Assembly (NCBI RefSeq): GCF_026914185.1
Contig: NC_070562.1
Coordinates: forward strand, 310,001 to 374,000
Direction: 5' to 3'
DNA from: Puccinia triticina
Lineage: Eukaryota > Basidiomycota > Pucciniomycetes > Pucciniales > Pucciniaceae
Length of the DNA: 64,000 nucleotides
Numbering within the stretch: position 1 is the stretch's first letter; each line of letters opens with the position of its first letter. Made by a program: the position numbers and the translations under genes. Below the pieces are notes generated by a model. The model had not been told where the DNA came from. It did no database searches and worked only from the letters and a program-made list of their open reading frames with translations. Below, in pieces: positions 38,353-49,366 of this stretch.

Positions 38353-40612
38353 TATCTACACTTCAAACATTGTTGGATTTCCCGCGCGGAATATCCGGTA
38401 GCGGTCACGTGATATCCGGTAAATACCCGGAATATCTGGTCGTCTCGGATTGGGCTCCCCACTCTCACACCCATCGGGCCCTGTCTCGCACACATCTCAG
38501 ATCATGGATGCAAAGCTGCCAACTCTCTTGCATCCATTGGGCCCTGTCTCGCCCGCATCTCAGATTGTGAAACTACCATAAAACCCCCAGTTGTATGTGT
38601 GACTTGCACCCAGACAACATGAAAATAAATGAAATAACAGCAGGCCATGAACGGGTTAAGGGGCTTCTTTTTTTTTTTAAGTGCAGATTTGATTTAAGAT
38701 TGCGCACTATGCATATTCAACTAGCTTACAAATTTAACTACGTAGCAGAACCACACAGCCTTACAATTGAAAATAGAGGGGAGAACTTTAACAGGCTTTC
38801 TGGGAGTTTGCTTTTGAGAGGTTTTTTTTTTTTTTTTTGCTATTTATTTATTTAGAAGAGAAGAGAGAAAAAGGAGGAAAAAGATGGGTGAAAAAGGGAA
38901 GAACCTGTTGTGATGAACAAAAGTGGTCACTGCGTAGAAATGTCAGGACCCTGCCACTCCAAGATGATTCCCAGGTAAAGTCGGGTGATCTGGAGAAACT
39001 CCGCTCCAAAGCTCCGCCGTGTTGTAGGGCTCTGAGTGGGATAAATAAAGTAAAGCACATAAAATACTCTAGCTCCGCAAAAGTAAACAGTAAAATAAAG
39101 CTCCGCCGCATAAAGAAGATAACTCCTCAACAACCGCAAGAAAACAGCCGTAAAGCAAGCACAGAACTCCGCAAAGCACAACCGTAACACATAAAGCAAG
39201 TCTGCAACGTAAAAACTCCGCTCCGCAACGTACACAAAGTAAAAGAAGCACAACAATCCGCAAAGTAAAGTAAAACCGTAAAAGAGAGTCTGTGGGGAGT
39301 ATGATGATAAATCCTCCCTCCCGGAAGAGAACTAAAAGATATCCCCGCCCGCCTCCCACGCACGCCATATGCTAACTCCGTTCACACACACACTTGTCAT
39401 CCACCAAGTGCTATACACACGCACGTCATCCGCCAAGCTCCGCTCTCATGCCAACTCTTGTTGTCTCCGCCACTTGCCTTCGACCGCCGTCAAACTCCCC
39501 TCTCTAGCTTCCACACCCCTGTCTAGCCTATGATGTCAGGATCCCACATGCCGCCCTTCTGGCTGCCACGGCTTCCCCCAATCACCACCTCCACTATCCA
39601 GTCCGTGCTGGCCTGCTTAGTCTGAGTCCAGTTCCGCCGTTGAGCTCCGCGCGCCGCTGCTTTCAGTTGTGCGCTCCGTTCCACACCGTTTCCGCACCGT
39701 TTCCGCACCGCCTGTGCGCCGCGCTGATTGCTCTGTGGACAATTTGACACGAGTTCCGGAATTGATCACCACACCGTGGGGAGAAGTTGGGTCCAAAGAG
39801 CTGGAAGGGGGATCTCAAAGGGTATCCCCGAATTCACTTTCCCGTCGGAATTGAGGGAGTCTGGCATAGAGTTTGATGAAGGATTTTGTGGCCAGGAAGG
39901 CCAAGGGGTTGTGGAGGAGAGTTCTGGTTGTGACCGTGGTGATCCTCTTGTTGCGGTGTGGTGAGCGCAATCAACGCGCACAGCGTGCAAAATAGCCAAA
40001 AAACTTAACATTTTTAACATAAACAGGTGTAAATATACTTTATATCACTTTCACAAAGATGTTACATAATTTTCTCATAAATTTAAGCGCTTTAAAAAGG
40101 TATTTTCTGGCTATAAATATAAGAAACACTCAATATATGTAATCCTTCTGAAATAGCCACTTACATATACAAAAGTAGTATAGAAAGAGATTTACAGTAA
40201 TTTTCTTTACACTTCAATCTAGTATTCACTTCTAAGAATTTTTTAACATCTTTGAGAAGTATTCCAGACTAAAAATCATTCACATATAGAAAAGCCAAGG
40301 CTCATATGTAACTACAATTTCATTACATAGTTGTAAATCTTCTAAGATTAAAAGCTAGTCTGATATTGGTTCTTTTGTCTATAAAAGAAGGCCATTTTGG
40401 ATACTATTTCTCCCCATGCTTGCATTAGATAGTAATATTATAAATTACTAGCATTCATCACACTGATAATTTGAAATTGATAATTTAACTGATAAATTGA
40501 AGATAAATTGAAATTGAACCTCCTTGAAAACTTGTAATCCTCAATTCTCTTCAAGCTGCGCCATAAGAGCTCATTGATCAGAAGGTATTCAGACGTAGCA
40601 ACACCAAGAAAG
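38353..40612. other. Intergenic with minor repeats
   Basis: Just after MAK21, 38395-38440 repeats (g)atatccggta. Near 38460-38570, gggccctgtctcgc...catctcagat occurs twice about 75 bp apart. An inverted relative of the 13170 repeat lies near 38680. 38990-39300 is a degenerate repeat (separate entry). 39690-39715 repeats caccgtttccg. 40000-40500 is AT-rich without recognisable structure. No gene supported. Confidence 0.5.
38990..39300. repeat. Degenerate CTCCGC(AA)GTAAA repeat tract
   Basis: Variants of ctccgcaaagtaaa, ctccgc(cg)cataaag and aaccgtaa recur irregularly about 15 times over roughly 300 bp. This makes one strand almost free of stops and gives spurious open frames. Confidence 0.6.
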
Positions 40613-42627
40613 TTAAGAAAGTGCCACATCTTTATTTTTCTTTGTGTTACATTCTCCCAGAGTTATTCCGGAAGGCAGCCCTTCAAGCATTTTATTCCCT
40701 TCCAAGCTCATCTCCCCGCCGTGAGAAGTTCCACAGCGGAGGATCTTCCTGGCTACTGCCCTAGCCCCGGTGTACCTGGAACAAGAGACAAGGTAGTGAT
40801 CCACTGTTTTGGGGACCCCACACTCCAAGCAAATTGGGTATGGAGCTCGACTGCACTTGAATTGGAAAGCTTTCAAATGAACGTGCCCTGAGTGAAGTTG
40901 ATGGAATGCCGCCTGGACAAGAAAGGTCATTCGCGGGGACCCTTTCCATAGTTTCTCCTTCTGGAGCAAATTGGTCTTCTCAGCTGACACGCTGTCCCTG
41001 ATCGACTCGTTGAGGAGGGAAGCTCCTCTGGCCTCCACCGCTTTTCTGTTGGCCAGCTCTTTGCCCTTGATCCCAACGTGGCCCGGGCACCATTGGACCA
41101 TAATCTGTGTTGAGATTGGGATAGAGTCAGCTGTATCCTGGATTTGAGAGAGAAGGTATTGGCCTGATTTTGGAGCCCTTGGGTTCCTCAACCTTTCAAT
41201 GGCCGCTTGGCTGTCCGTCAAGATGATTATTTGGGCCCTGGTTACCAGGAGCTTTGCCGTGCTGCCTATCTCCAGTCCAAGCCGGATGCCTACCAATTCA
41301 CACTCGAAGTTGGAGGCTGTGCCCGGCGGACCTAAGAATGCAAGTTCAGACAGACTTCCATATATTGAGACCACCGCTGCTCCTAGCCCTTCCTCTGGGT
41401 GAGCAGAGCCGTCAGTGAAGATAACCAGGTCAGAAGCGGGGTTTACTGTTTCAAGGAATGATACCACTGATTGTTTTGCCTCCTGCTTGCTGGCCCTGTC
41501 AACAACGAGCTCCATATGTCTTTTGGGTCGCCATGGGGGCCTGCTAACGTTGACAAAATTCACCACCTTGAGCCTTTTCTCCGCGAGGCCAGCCATGAGT
41601 ACCTCCCGGTTGAGGGAGGTGTGTACCGGGCTAGGGAAAGTCCTGGCCGTCCACAGCAGTTCAGTTCGAATCTGCTGCTCTATCGCCGTAGCCCTGTCAG
41701 TCACCCTAGTCAGCTTAGTCAGGTAAAAGTTTGTAATCCGGTTTATAGCGGTTGTTTTGATGCATCTGAAGGGCCGATACTTGTGGAGGTATTTGACCGG
41801 CGTGGACTTCAGAGCCCCTAACGCAAAACACACCGCCAAGCTTTCTATGAGATCATGTTTGAAACTTGCTGCCTGTTCAGGGAGGTGAACCAGACCTGCG
41901 CCCCGTAGAGAACCCTGGGCACAAGAACAGCCGGGATCAGAAGCCCGCGCTCCTGCTCCTGTATTCCCCACGCCAAGCTGCCAATCCTAAGGAGCTGGCC
42001 TAGAGTGTCATTGGCTTTTTTCCTAACCTGTGCGTGTTGCTTCCCAAAAGTCAGTTTCTCATTGAGGCAAAGGCCCAGACATTTGATGTCCCGCTGCAGG
42101 GCCAATTCCTGGTCATTAAAGAGGAAAGGGGACTTAGCCGCTTTTGAATGTGTGAAGATCACAAATTGTGCCTTCCGGCTATCGAAGATAGCCCCATGGC
42201 TCCTGCCCCGCAAGAGCAACTCCCCCCTTATCTGATTCAATTGCACCCTGGCCTCTTCTACGGTCCTTCCCGCTGAGAGGTGAACAACATCATTGATGAA
42301 GCCTAAAGACACCTCATCCCTATCAAAGTCAAATTGCCTTAGCAACAGATCAGAGTTGTAGATGATGTACAGGATGACTGATAAGGGTGAGCCCTGCGGG
42401 AGCCCCTTAACAACTTCAAACTCAGCTGATTTGCAATCCGCAAGGGGAAGTCTTGTGCGTTGACCTTCCAGGAAACGGCCTATGATCTTCCAAAAATAGG
42501 TGGGGCATCCCTTCCAACGGAGGGAATGAACCAGGCGGTAGGGGTTGACCAACAGGTAGGCCGACTTCACATCTAAGAACAGAGCTGTGACTGTCTTTCC
42601 CTCCCTCCATTTCTGCTTTACCCACAT
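40613..42627 (-). pseudogene. LINE ORF2, RT palm to RNase H and terminal zinc motif
   Basis: 42627-41845 holds the RT palm: TALFLDVKSAY, GLPQGSPLSVILY and GFINDVV. The last box should be F/Y-x-D-D, so the first catalytic Asp is Asn here. 41971-40613 overlaps in another frame and encodes RNase H: FTDGSAHPEEGLGAAVVS, FECELVGIRLGLE, LTDSQAAIERL, and GHVGIKGKELAN, where the last Asp is replaced by Asn. It ends in CLECGVPKTVDHYLVSC. The frame overlap and lost acidic residues show inactivation. Confidence 0.85.
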
Positions 42628-42663
42628 ATTTAGTGCCAGCAGAGCGTCTTTGCACCCTTTACC

Positions 42664-43359
42664 TCAGTGTCCTCCCGAGTGTCCGTTGGGGATGATGTTC
42701 TGCAATTCTGCCCAGAAAGTAAGTCGGTCAGCAATGGTTGACTCAAAGACTTTGCTGATTGTGTTGAGCAGGGCTATTGGCCGGTACGTCCCTGGGTTGG
42801 TGTAATCTGGTTTTGCAAACTGCCTGATAATGACTGTGGTGGCGATGCGCCAGGCAGCAGGAAACCAGTTCTTGCGTATGCATCTGTTGAAAAGGGTAGC
42901 AAGAGTGTCAGCCAGCTCTGCCGCGCATATGGAGAGGATTTCATTGGGAATGTGATCTAGAGATGGCACTTGGCACCCGCCGGCGGGTCCCCGCCACACT
43001 TCAGCACATAATTATTTGCGCTTGCAGGTACCCATTGCACGCGTGCAGCTCCCTGCATATATTTTTACTAAAATAGAACCCTTGGAACCCGCCATGGACT
43101 CCTGCAGGCGCATATAATTATGTGCTGAAGTTTGACGGGTACCCGCCGGCAGGTGCCAAGTGCCATCTCTAATGCAATCAGGCCCTGACACCTTCTTCTT
43201 TGCCAGTCTACTTAGCACTTTAGTTACCTCGTCGCAGGTGACAAAGGGGTATACCACAAAAGAAGAGGCATCCACCAGGGGGACATCCAACAATTTGCAG
43301 GCACTTGATACCACTGATGTGCCTGCAAAAAGGAGCTCAGCCTGCTCCTTCTTGTTCAA
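42664..43359 (-). pseudogene. LINE ORF2, RT fingers region, split by MITE-4
   Basis: 43359-43172 ends in KKKVSGPDCI and 42957-42664 begins at IPNEIL after removal of MITE-4 and its target duplication. Together they give the conserved GPD-x-I-P-N-E box of non-LTR RTs. TYRPIALLNTISKVFE follows. The 43360-43704 part between endonuclease and RT has several stops. Confidence 0.85.
42958..43171. mobile_element. MITE-4 (non-autonomous hAT), short form
   Basis: 214 bp with termini TAGAGATGGCACTTGGCACC and its mirror ending GTGCCATCTCTA. Flanks are ATGTGATC (42950-42957) and ATGCAATC (43172-43179), an 8-bp duplication with two mismatches. The interior is one long imperfect hairpin (cttcagcacataatta / taattatgtgctgaag), without the long hairpin array of the other copies. 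Confidence 0.85.
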
Positions 43360-43704
43360 GGTGAAGGTGCTATCCGGCCATCTCAGAGGAAGGATGTCCC
43401 CGCTGCTTCTGGGTTTGGTGAACTGGAGGGCCTGGAAAACTTTTGTTGTGTCGGTTGAAGCTAGGAAATCCTGCTAGTGTTGCTGCTTGAGTCGGTGAAC
43501 TTCCTCCCAAAACCTGCCATTCCAGTAGTTATATCGGTCAGTGTTAGTCGGCAAGGGGGACATCACTAGGAGACGTCAACACTTGTTCCTTGCTTTCACG
43601 AGGGGACCCAAGATATCCTTGTCCCACCACTTCTTGACTTTTCCTGGATTAACACGGATCTTCTTTCCCTGGCCCTGCCAAGCACCAAAAATGCATGAAG
43701 TGAG

Positions 43705-44529
43705 TCATTCTTCCACTGAGTCCACATCCAGCCGCAATGATTCAAGACTTAGCTGGTTGAGCTTGCATTCCAGCACCCTCCTCAGTTTGTCTTGGTCCAA
43801 CTCCGCCGGCCGAGGGGCCACTGTGCGGTATACTGGCTTCGGGGGGGAAAGCCTGAGAGCCGTAACAAGTTTCTGGTGGTCAGAGATGTGGTTATCCAAA
43901 CAAGTATTTGTCCTGTGGATCAGCTGGGAAGCGAGGAGGTTTGCCCAAGTCAGGTCAATCGTCGTCCTGGTGCCCCGGCTGGAAACAAAAGTGGGAGAAT
44001 CCCTTTGAGAGACCAATCTGAACCCGCGCCTTCCACACAACAAGACAAAGGACTTAGTGTCCTTGTGGACATGGGAGTAGCCCGGCGGGTTCCAGGAATG
44101 GTGATGCAGATTTGAGTCCATCCCAATGAGTGTTGCCACCTTCCTATTGTTGGCCGTATCCAGCAACCCTTGTACCTGATCCAGACCTGTTGTGGTACCT
44201 GGTGGGTTGTAAACATTTAGGGCCCGTAGATGGGCCCCGGTCAGTAGTGTCAAATCCAAACCAATAAAAAACTTACCACTGCCTCCCAGAAATTTAATAT
44301 TCTGGGATGCAAGTGATTTGCGGACGTAGGAAACCACCCAGTGCTTGTCCTTGAGGTCCTTTGGCTGGTGCTTGGGGCTGTAGAAAGTCCACCATGCCTC
44401 ATGGTCAGGGGGAAGACATGTCAGCAGGTTTATCCAAGGCTCCTGAATGAGAAGGGAAATTACTGAGTCCGGCTCAGTGTTAAGGATACTATACGTGGTC
44501 GCTTGGATATTGTGACAGTTCACCTGCAC
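43705..44529 (-). pseudogene. LINE ORF2, APE-type endonuclease
   Basis: Opens MQVNCHNIQ, then LIQEPWI, LRALNVYNPPG, MDSNLHHHSWNP (the D-N-H-H-W site typical of retrotransposon endonucleases), SRGTRTTIDLTWAN and ISDHQ near the end. The domain itself is uninterrupted, but the downstream RT is broken. The SINE copy 2 lies 5 bp upstream of this start. Confidence 0.88.
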
Positions 44530-44533
44530 AATA

Positions 44534-44747
44534 TGTTGAGTTGTCTGTTAGTCTGCTGCCATGATGTGTCACCACAGTATGGAGGGCTGTCTGATCAACC
44601 CATGAGCACTACCAACCAACCACCCAGCTGGCAGCCACAAGCGTCTGTAGCCTAGTTGGTAAAGGCAGCACTCTAGTATGTGTCTCAGCATAGCTGAGGT
44701 CGTGAGTTTGACTCTCACCAGACACATCTTCATTTTACAGTCTCTAC
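44534..44747 (+). mobile_element. tRNA-derived SINE, copy 2
   Basis: Same element as 6392-6604 with few substitutions. Flanked by ACAATA (44528-44533) and ACAATA (44748-44753). The tRNA-like part starts at about 44641 (GCGTCTG), with box A 44648-44659 and box B 44704-44714 (GAGTTTGACTC; copy 1 has TTCGA). It ends cattttacagtctctac, without poly(A). It sits in the LINE between ORF1 and the endonuclease. Confidence 0.88.
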
Positions 44748-44846
44748 ACAATAAAGGAGGGCACAAAGTCTTCATTGCTACAAAGGGAAGAATGTTTATC
44801 TACAACAGAATTACTAGGAACATTAGGGGTTAGTGTAGGGCCTAAA

Positions 44847-45420
44847 TTATTCATGACATAAGTGAGTTTTAGAGACAAGCCATGCCTGTTTCACCTCACA
44901 CACCTTATCAAAAGGCATGTGGGTTTCCCAAATTTCCTTGCCCTTTCCTGTGTCCCTACAAATGACACATTGCTTCCCTGTTTGGTAAGCCATGGCCGGA
45001 CAATCCCTTGTCTTGTGCTTCCCGCCGCATTTGCCGCACTTGGGATCCACTTGGCACCATTTTCTAAAATGGCCCATCTGCAGGCACTTGAAGCACTGTG
45101 GCGGGAGCTTCTTGAAGCATTCAACCCTGTGGAAACAACCATTCAAAAACATGCCCCGCTGCTTGACCAAGAGATCAGCTATCGCGGGTTCTGTAAGAGC
45201 TATGAAAACTGTACCAGCCTGATGGGGGTCCATGGGATCCCTGGATCCTCCCAACTAGTGCATCTTGAAAATTTTGTTTGAGAGGAAGTTGTTGTCCGAC
45301 ACAATGACAATCTTGCTGGCAGCCGCATCGACATTGAATGCCTGGGGGATTCCATGAGGTAGGATGGAGTAGGTGCTCAGTGACACCTCCAAATCACACT
45401 CTTATTACGGAGTGTGCTTT
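44847..45420 (-). pseudogene. LINE ORF1 (gag-like, CCHC zinc knuckles)
   Basis: CFKCLQMGHFRKWC is a CX2CX4HX4C knuckle; CGKCGGKHKTRDC and a third Cys pair (CVIC) follow. These are the nucleic-acid-binding knuckles of Tad1/I-type ORF1 proteins. Upstream sequence to about 45420 reads in another frame (AFNVDAAASKIVIVS), so the ORF is frameshifted and 5'-truncated. Confidence 0.8.
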
Positions 45421-46229
45421 AAGATACAGGGTATCCTGGATTTCTTACTGGACATCCCACTCAGGGATATCTGGTAGTGGATGAAGTGCTATCATCTTTA
45501 TTCTTCTGCTTCTTTTTCATTTGCAATCCATCTGTCCTCCAAAAAATCAAATAAAAGATCAATTGATAACGTTTGAGATCTCAATCAGAGGTACTGTCTG
45601 CTCAAACACTATTTGATTTTTATTTATATCTTCCCGGAATAATCTTCAGCCGTGGTTGTACTCCTGTCTGTCGCCATTGGGTCCTGGCCCAAGAGGAGCT
45701 GTCAGTCCCTCAAGCCGGGGTATTGGGCACAATAGTTGTCGCCTAAACATTTCAGATACTAAATGTTTATCTTTCTGTAATTTATATTGTGCTGGTCATA
45801 CGCGCAGCATTGCTGCCGCAGATCACTTGGCGCTGGTGGGGATGAGTTTTACGCAGTCCTCAAGACGAAGACAAGCATTCACCAGGTGATTCTTTGCAAG
45901 GTTCTACGGGACCAACTCAGACTGCCGACGCAGTCGGGTCACTTTAAGAGGCTGGAATGACCAGGCTCGGGTCGAGCTTGGCATCTTCGTCGAGTGCACG
46001 AAGTGCGGGAGAATCTTAACTTTCAAAGTCCCTCAATGTGTGGACTCAGACCGTCCTCCGGCTTCCGGTCGGCGGCGCACTGCGAAGGACCGAGGTCCGA
46101 CAGGGTCCGACGGAGGAAGGTGGGTGCTGCGCGCAGCACGAGTCGTCGGGCCGGCGGGAGTCCCCCGGGGGCTGAGTCGGACTCGGAAATCGCAGGCGGA
46201 TGGTTGGTCTGGGCCACCACGTATTGAAG
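45421..46229. other. Intergenic, nothing recognised; upstream of MRP7
   Basis: The GC-rich last 200 bp are open in several frames on both strands, but no conserved motif was seen. Promoter and 5' UTR of MRP7 should lie here. Confidence 0.4.
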
Positions 46230-47031
46230 ATGTCACTCCTCCAATCGATCTTCAGAATTACAACGTCGGTCAGCCACTGTCTCCGAGGAGTGGCCCATTT
46301 CCCAGACGTAGGATGTGAGTACAAACCGGTCTGGAGAGAAGAAAAAACACGAGCCGGCTCTGACGTTCTTGTTGTTACTGTTTTTTGCCAATAAATCTAC
46401 TCCTAGTCGGGCTTCAGATCAGGACAGCCACGAAAAGAGCCGGTGGTTCGACAAAAAACAATCGCGGTTCGGCGGGTCGACGGTTAGGTGTCAAGAGATT
46501 TGGAGGCAAGTGTCCCGCTCAGCAGAGGCTCCGAATCGACAAGATGAATCAGCTGATTTCCGATCCTCTTTGCCTTGCCTCAGGCCAAAAGGTTGAACAG
46601 GGAGAAATCATCATTCGCCAACGTGGACAACGGTTTCATCCTGGTCAAGATGTCTACATCAGTAAAGATCATACCCTACATGCAGCAATCCCTGGCTTTG
46701 TGAAGTTTTACCAAGACCCACGTGGGGATCATGTCGGGTATAGGGCATTGAGTCTGAGGCGTCAGAGAATGAGGAAGTTTGTAGGAGTCGTCGCGAATCC
46801 AGATGAGTAAGTAATATGAAATATCATCTAAATCAACTCGTCATCAACTAACCCATCTTTGCCGTCATGATTGGCAGACAACTTCCAAGGAATTTACCAG
46901 AAGAAGGACGGGCACGATACTTCGACTTGGTCGATTTAGCTGCCAAAGAGCGGAAAGCTGCCTCCAAGCCAGCTACACCCCGAATCCCCCAAACGGCCTT
47001 TGCTCGCCCGGTGGCAATTGATCCATTTTAG
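46230..47031 (+). CDS. MRP7: Mitochondrial large-subunit ribosomal protein bL27m
   Basis: Homologue of bacterial L27 and yeast Mrp7, located near the peptidyl-transferase centre of the mitochondrial ribosome. Exons 46230-46314, 46428-46505, 46584-46806 and 46878-47031 total 540 nt (179 aa). Exon 1 reads as a basic, Ser-rich mitochondrial presequence ([20 protein letters not shown]). Then come the L27 signatures [40 protein letters not shown] and [15 protein letters not shown]. The second intron (46506-46583) needs a GC donor in AG|GCAAGT context with a normal CAG acceptor; only this joins FGG to QKVEQG without a 26-codon insertion. The stop lies directly before a transposon-like repeat. The exon 1 choice is the least certain part. 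Confidence 0.88.
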
Positions 47032-47044
47032 CCAGTGTATATTC

Positions 47045-47960
47045 AGGTCTTCACTGGAGGACTTCCCTTCGATTTACACGGCCGTGTAGTCAGATCTGGC
47101 ACTTGTAAAGCCAGATCTGACTCACCTTGTAATTTTTAGCTTCACAAGCTTTTCCGCAGGCTTGAGATGCCAGAATACCTGCCAGATTTACACCCCAGGT
47201 ATTCCAGCAACTCGGGCCTCATCCCTCATTGTTAACCCGGTCATCGAAAATACATTCGATGCCCGGTAGAGACCGGCCATCGAGAGTACGCAACCCTCTT
47301 GATGACCAGTCAGTACCAGTCATCGAGAGGATTCAACCCTCTCGATGGCCGGTACAGACCGGTCATCGAGAGGACACAGCTCTCTCGATGACCGGCCTGT
47401 ACCTCGAGAGGACACAACCCTCTCGATGGCCGGTACAGACCGGCCATCGAGAGAGAACACACCACCCTCTCGATGGCAGATCTGTGCCGGTCATCGAGAG
47501 GTGTCCTCTTGATGGCCTACCCTCTCGATGACTGGTACAGAGGACACATCTGTACCGGGCATCAAGAGGACACAACACCGGTCATCGAGAGGACTCAAAC
47601 CTCTCGATGGCAGGTACCCCTCTCGATGACCGTACAGACCGGTCATCGAGAGGGGTGTGTCCTCTCGATGACCGGTCTGTACCGGCCATCGAGAGGGTTG
47701 TGTCCTCTCGATGACCGGTCTGTACTGGCCATTGAGAGGGTTGCGTACTCTCGATGGCCGGTCTCTACCGGGTATCGAGAGGGTTGCGTACGCTCAATAC
47801 CCGGTAGAGACTGGCCATCGAGAGGGCTGCGTACTCTCGATGGCCGGTCTGTACCCGGCATCGAGATGGTTGTGTACTCGGGATGGCCGGTACAGACCAG
47901 CTATCGAGCGAGCTTAACAAAGCCCGCAAGCACCGCAAGTTGTGTAGGTGCAAGCAGGGC
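47045..47960. mobile_element. Palindrome-rich repeat element (family of 57182-57376)
   Basis: Begins near tggaggacttccctt (about 47057), followed by the palindrome-centred tttacacggccgtgta and agatctggc. The same block lies in inverted orientation at about 57325-57376. A hairpin array fills 47226-47916, and the far end near cttaacaaagccc (47910) corresponds to 57188. No TIR pair or target duplication could be fixed. Confidence 0.55.
47226..47916. repeat. Hairpin array, CATCGAGAGG / CCTCTCGATG units
   Basis: About 25 alternating direct and inverted copies of ggtcatcgagagg and cctctcgatgaccgg, separated by short spacers (tacagacc, acacaaccc). Almost any two neighbours can pair, so the transcript could fold into a string of hairpins. 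Arms are not constant direct repeats with unique spacers, so this is not CRISPR-like. Confidence 0.85.
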
Positions 47961-49366
47961 TTATGACCAAAAGGAAAGAGTTCGCATGAGGCGATCTTAA
48001 AAATAACTGTGAAGATTCTCGGTTTCCAGCTCACACCTCACCCTTATATTGTCTTTTGCTTATCGCTTGGACTTCGCGAAGAAGTTCAAGCGGTAAAGTT
48101 ATGTGGTTATCGGGCACAGCACAAGTTTAAGCTGAAGGATTCTGCCCGTGCCGCCCACAGCATAGGAATGGTGACGTCATCAATACCCAGCTGTGGGGAT
48201 GGCGACATCCAGGTTGGTCAACAGCCTAAATCGCCCTCCCCCCTACCGTTCCGGCTTCCTGTTGAATTATATTCAATATTGGAAGACCGACAAATCATTC
48301 TGAATACGCAGCAAAGGTCCAATTCTCACTCGCATCTTGAATATACCAAATCTTAACCTAAACCTAATCGAAATTCCCCTGCCAACAAAACCGAATCGAC
48401 AAACCGAGCTTACTGGTTTCTTCTTCACGCGTTAACATTGTCAAACTTGTGAAGAAGAGACTAGTAAGTACCATCCCTTCAAAACCAATCGTCAACAATC
48501 AAAGGCCAGAACTAACAACAGTTATTTTCCTTATCTTCTATTCTCATTCCCCTCATGTTATAATATAGATCAAAAATCTCTTTGCGCGTCCTTCACCAAA
48601 TCCCAACCCATCACCCAATCCACATCATCATCAATATCACTGCTTTACGCAGGTATACCTCATTGTTATTTTTTGCGATCTTTATTTTCATTCTTATCTA
48701 ACTGATACATGTTCCTTCCAACTGTCCTTCCTCACCTTTTCCAAGAGCAGCAACAGTAGAAAGCAGACTTCTAGCAATTTATGGCATATGGGAGCCTATA
48801 GTGTCATCACAACCCAGTCGTGTGGTTTCTTTTCAATAACCATGGCCCATGCCAAGTTTGGACAGTTATTTTGCTTGCTAGGCAGTTCTTCCACCATATT
48901 GCAGTGCCCACGCTTTGTGAGGTCTCAAAATAAAGAGTCTCTTTTCATCCAATTCCGGTTTTTTTGACTAAACTGTGAACACTTGGTCTTGATTTCATGT
49001 GATATAAAGTGGCCAGTTGCAGCGGAGGTAATCAAAGATGGCAATTTTCATGAGACAAATATGATAAAATCAAGATAAAGTTTACTTCAAGGCTTTAATT
49101 CATGATAGAAGTGATTGGAGAAGACTGGGTAACTGTAAGGCTACAATGGGTTATCTTTTGGAAATTTAAGGCTACAATGGGTTTTTATTTTTGGAAATTT
49201 AAGGCTACAATGGGCTATTTTTTTAGGGTAAATGCTGGATGATTCTGTGAATAAGGAAAAAAGTGATAGAAATCTACTCAGAAGATTTAAATTTTTCAAA
49301 CTTGTGGACATTGTTGTGCAACTGGGCAACAAAGACATCAGGTAAGCCCCATTGTCTCATTATATC
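47961..49366. other. Intergenic, no recognised gene
   Basis: A 115-codon open frame at 48009-48356 has no known motif. AT-rich stretches follow. The tandem repeat at 49130-49225 is listed separately. Confidence 0.45.
49130..49225. repeat. Three-copy tandem repeat, about 33-36 bp
   Basis: aaggctacaatggg followed by a T-rich stretch and ggaaattt occurs three times in a row. Confidence 0.8.

Larger units (their letters stand above)
40613..45420 (-). mobile_element. Tad1-like LINE (non-LTR retrotransposon), decayed
   Basis: In minus orientation it carries an ORF1 with CCHC knuckles, then an ORF2 with APE-type endonuclease, reverse transcriptase, RNase H and a terminal CCHC-type motif. This is the domain set of fungal Tad1-clade elements. 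Frames are broken in several places. A SINE (44534-44747) sits between ORF1 and ORF2 and a 214-bp MITE (42958-43171) sits inside the RT. The 3' end is near 40613; the 5' boundary near 45420 is approximate. Confidence 0.85.

Noticed and set aside
44641..44723. tRNA gene (class II, with boxes A and B)
   Set aside because: It lies inside a two-copy element with target duplications, has a mismatch in the acceptor stem and a poorly paired anticodon stem. It is treated as the tRNA-like part of a SINE; the same holds for the minus-strand copy at about 6415-6497.
47226..47916. CRISPR-like array
   Set aside because: Units alternate in orientation and spacers are short and themselves repeated; the host is eukaryotic.
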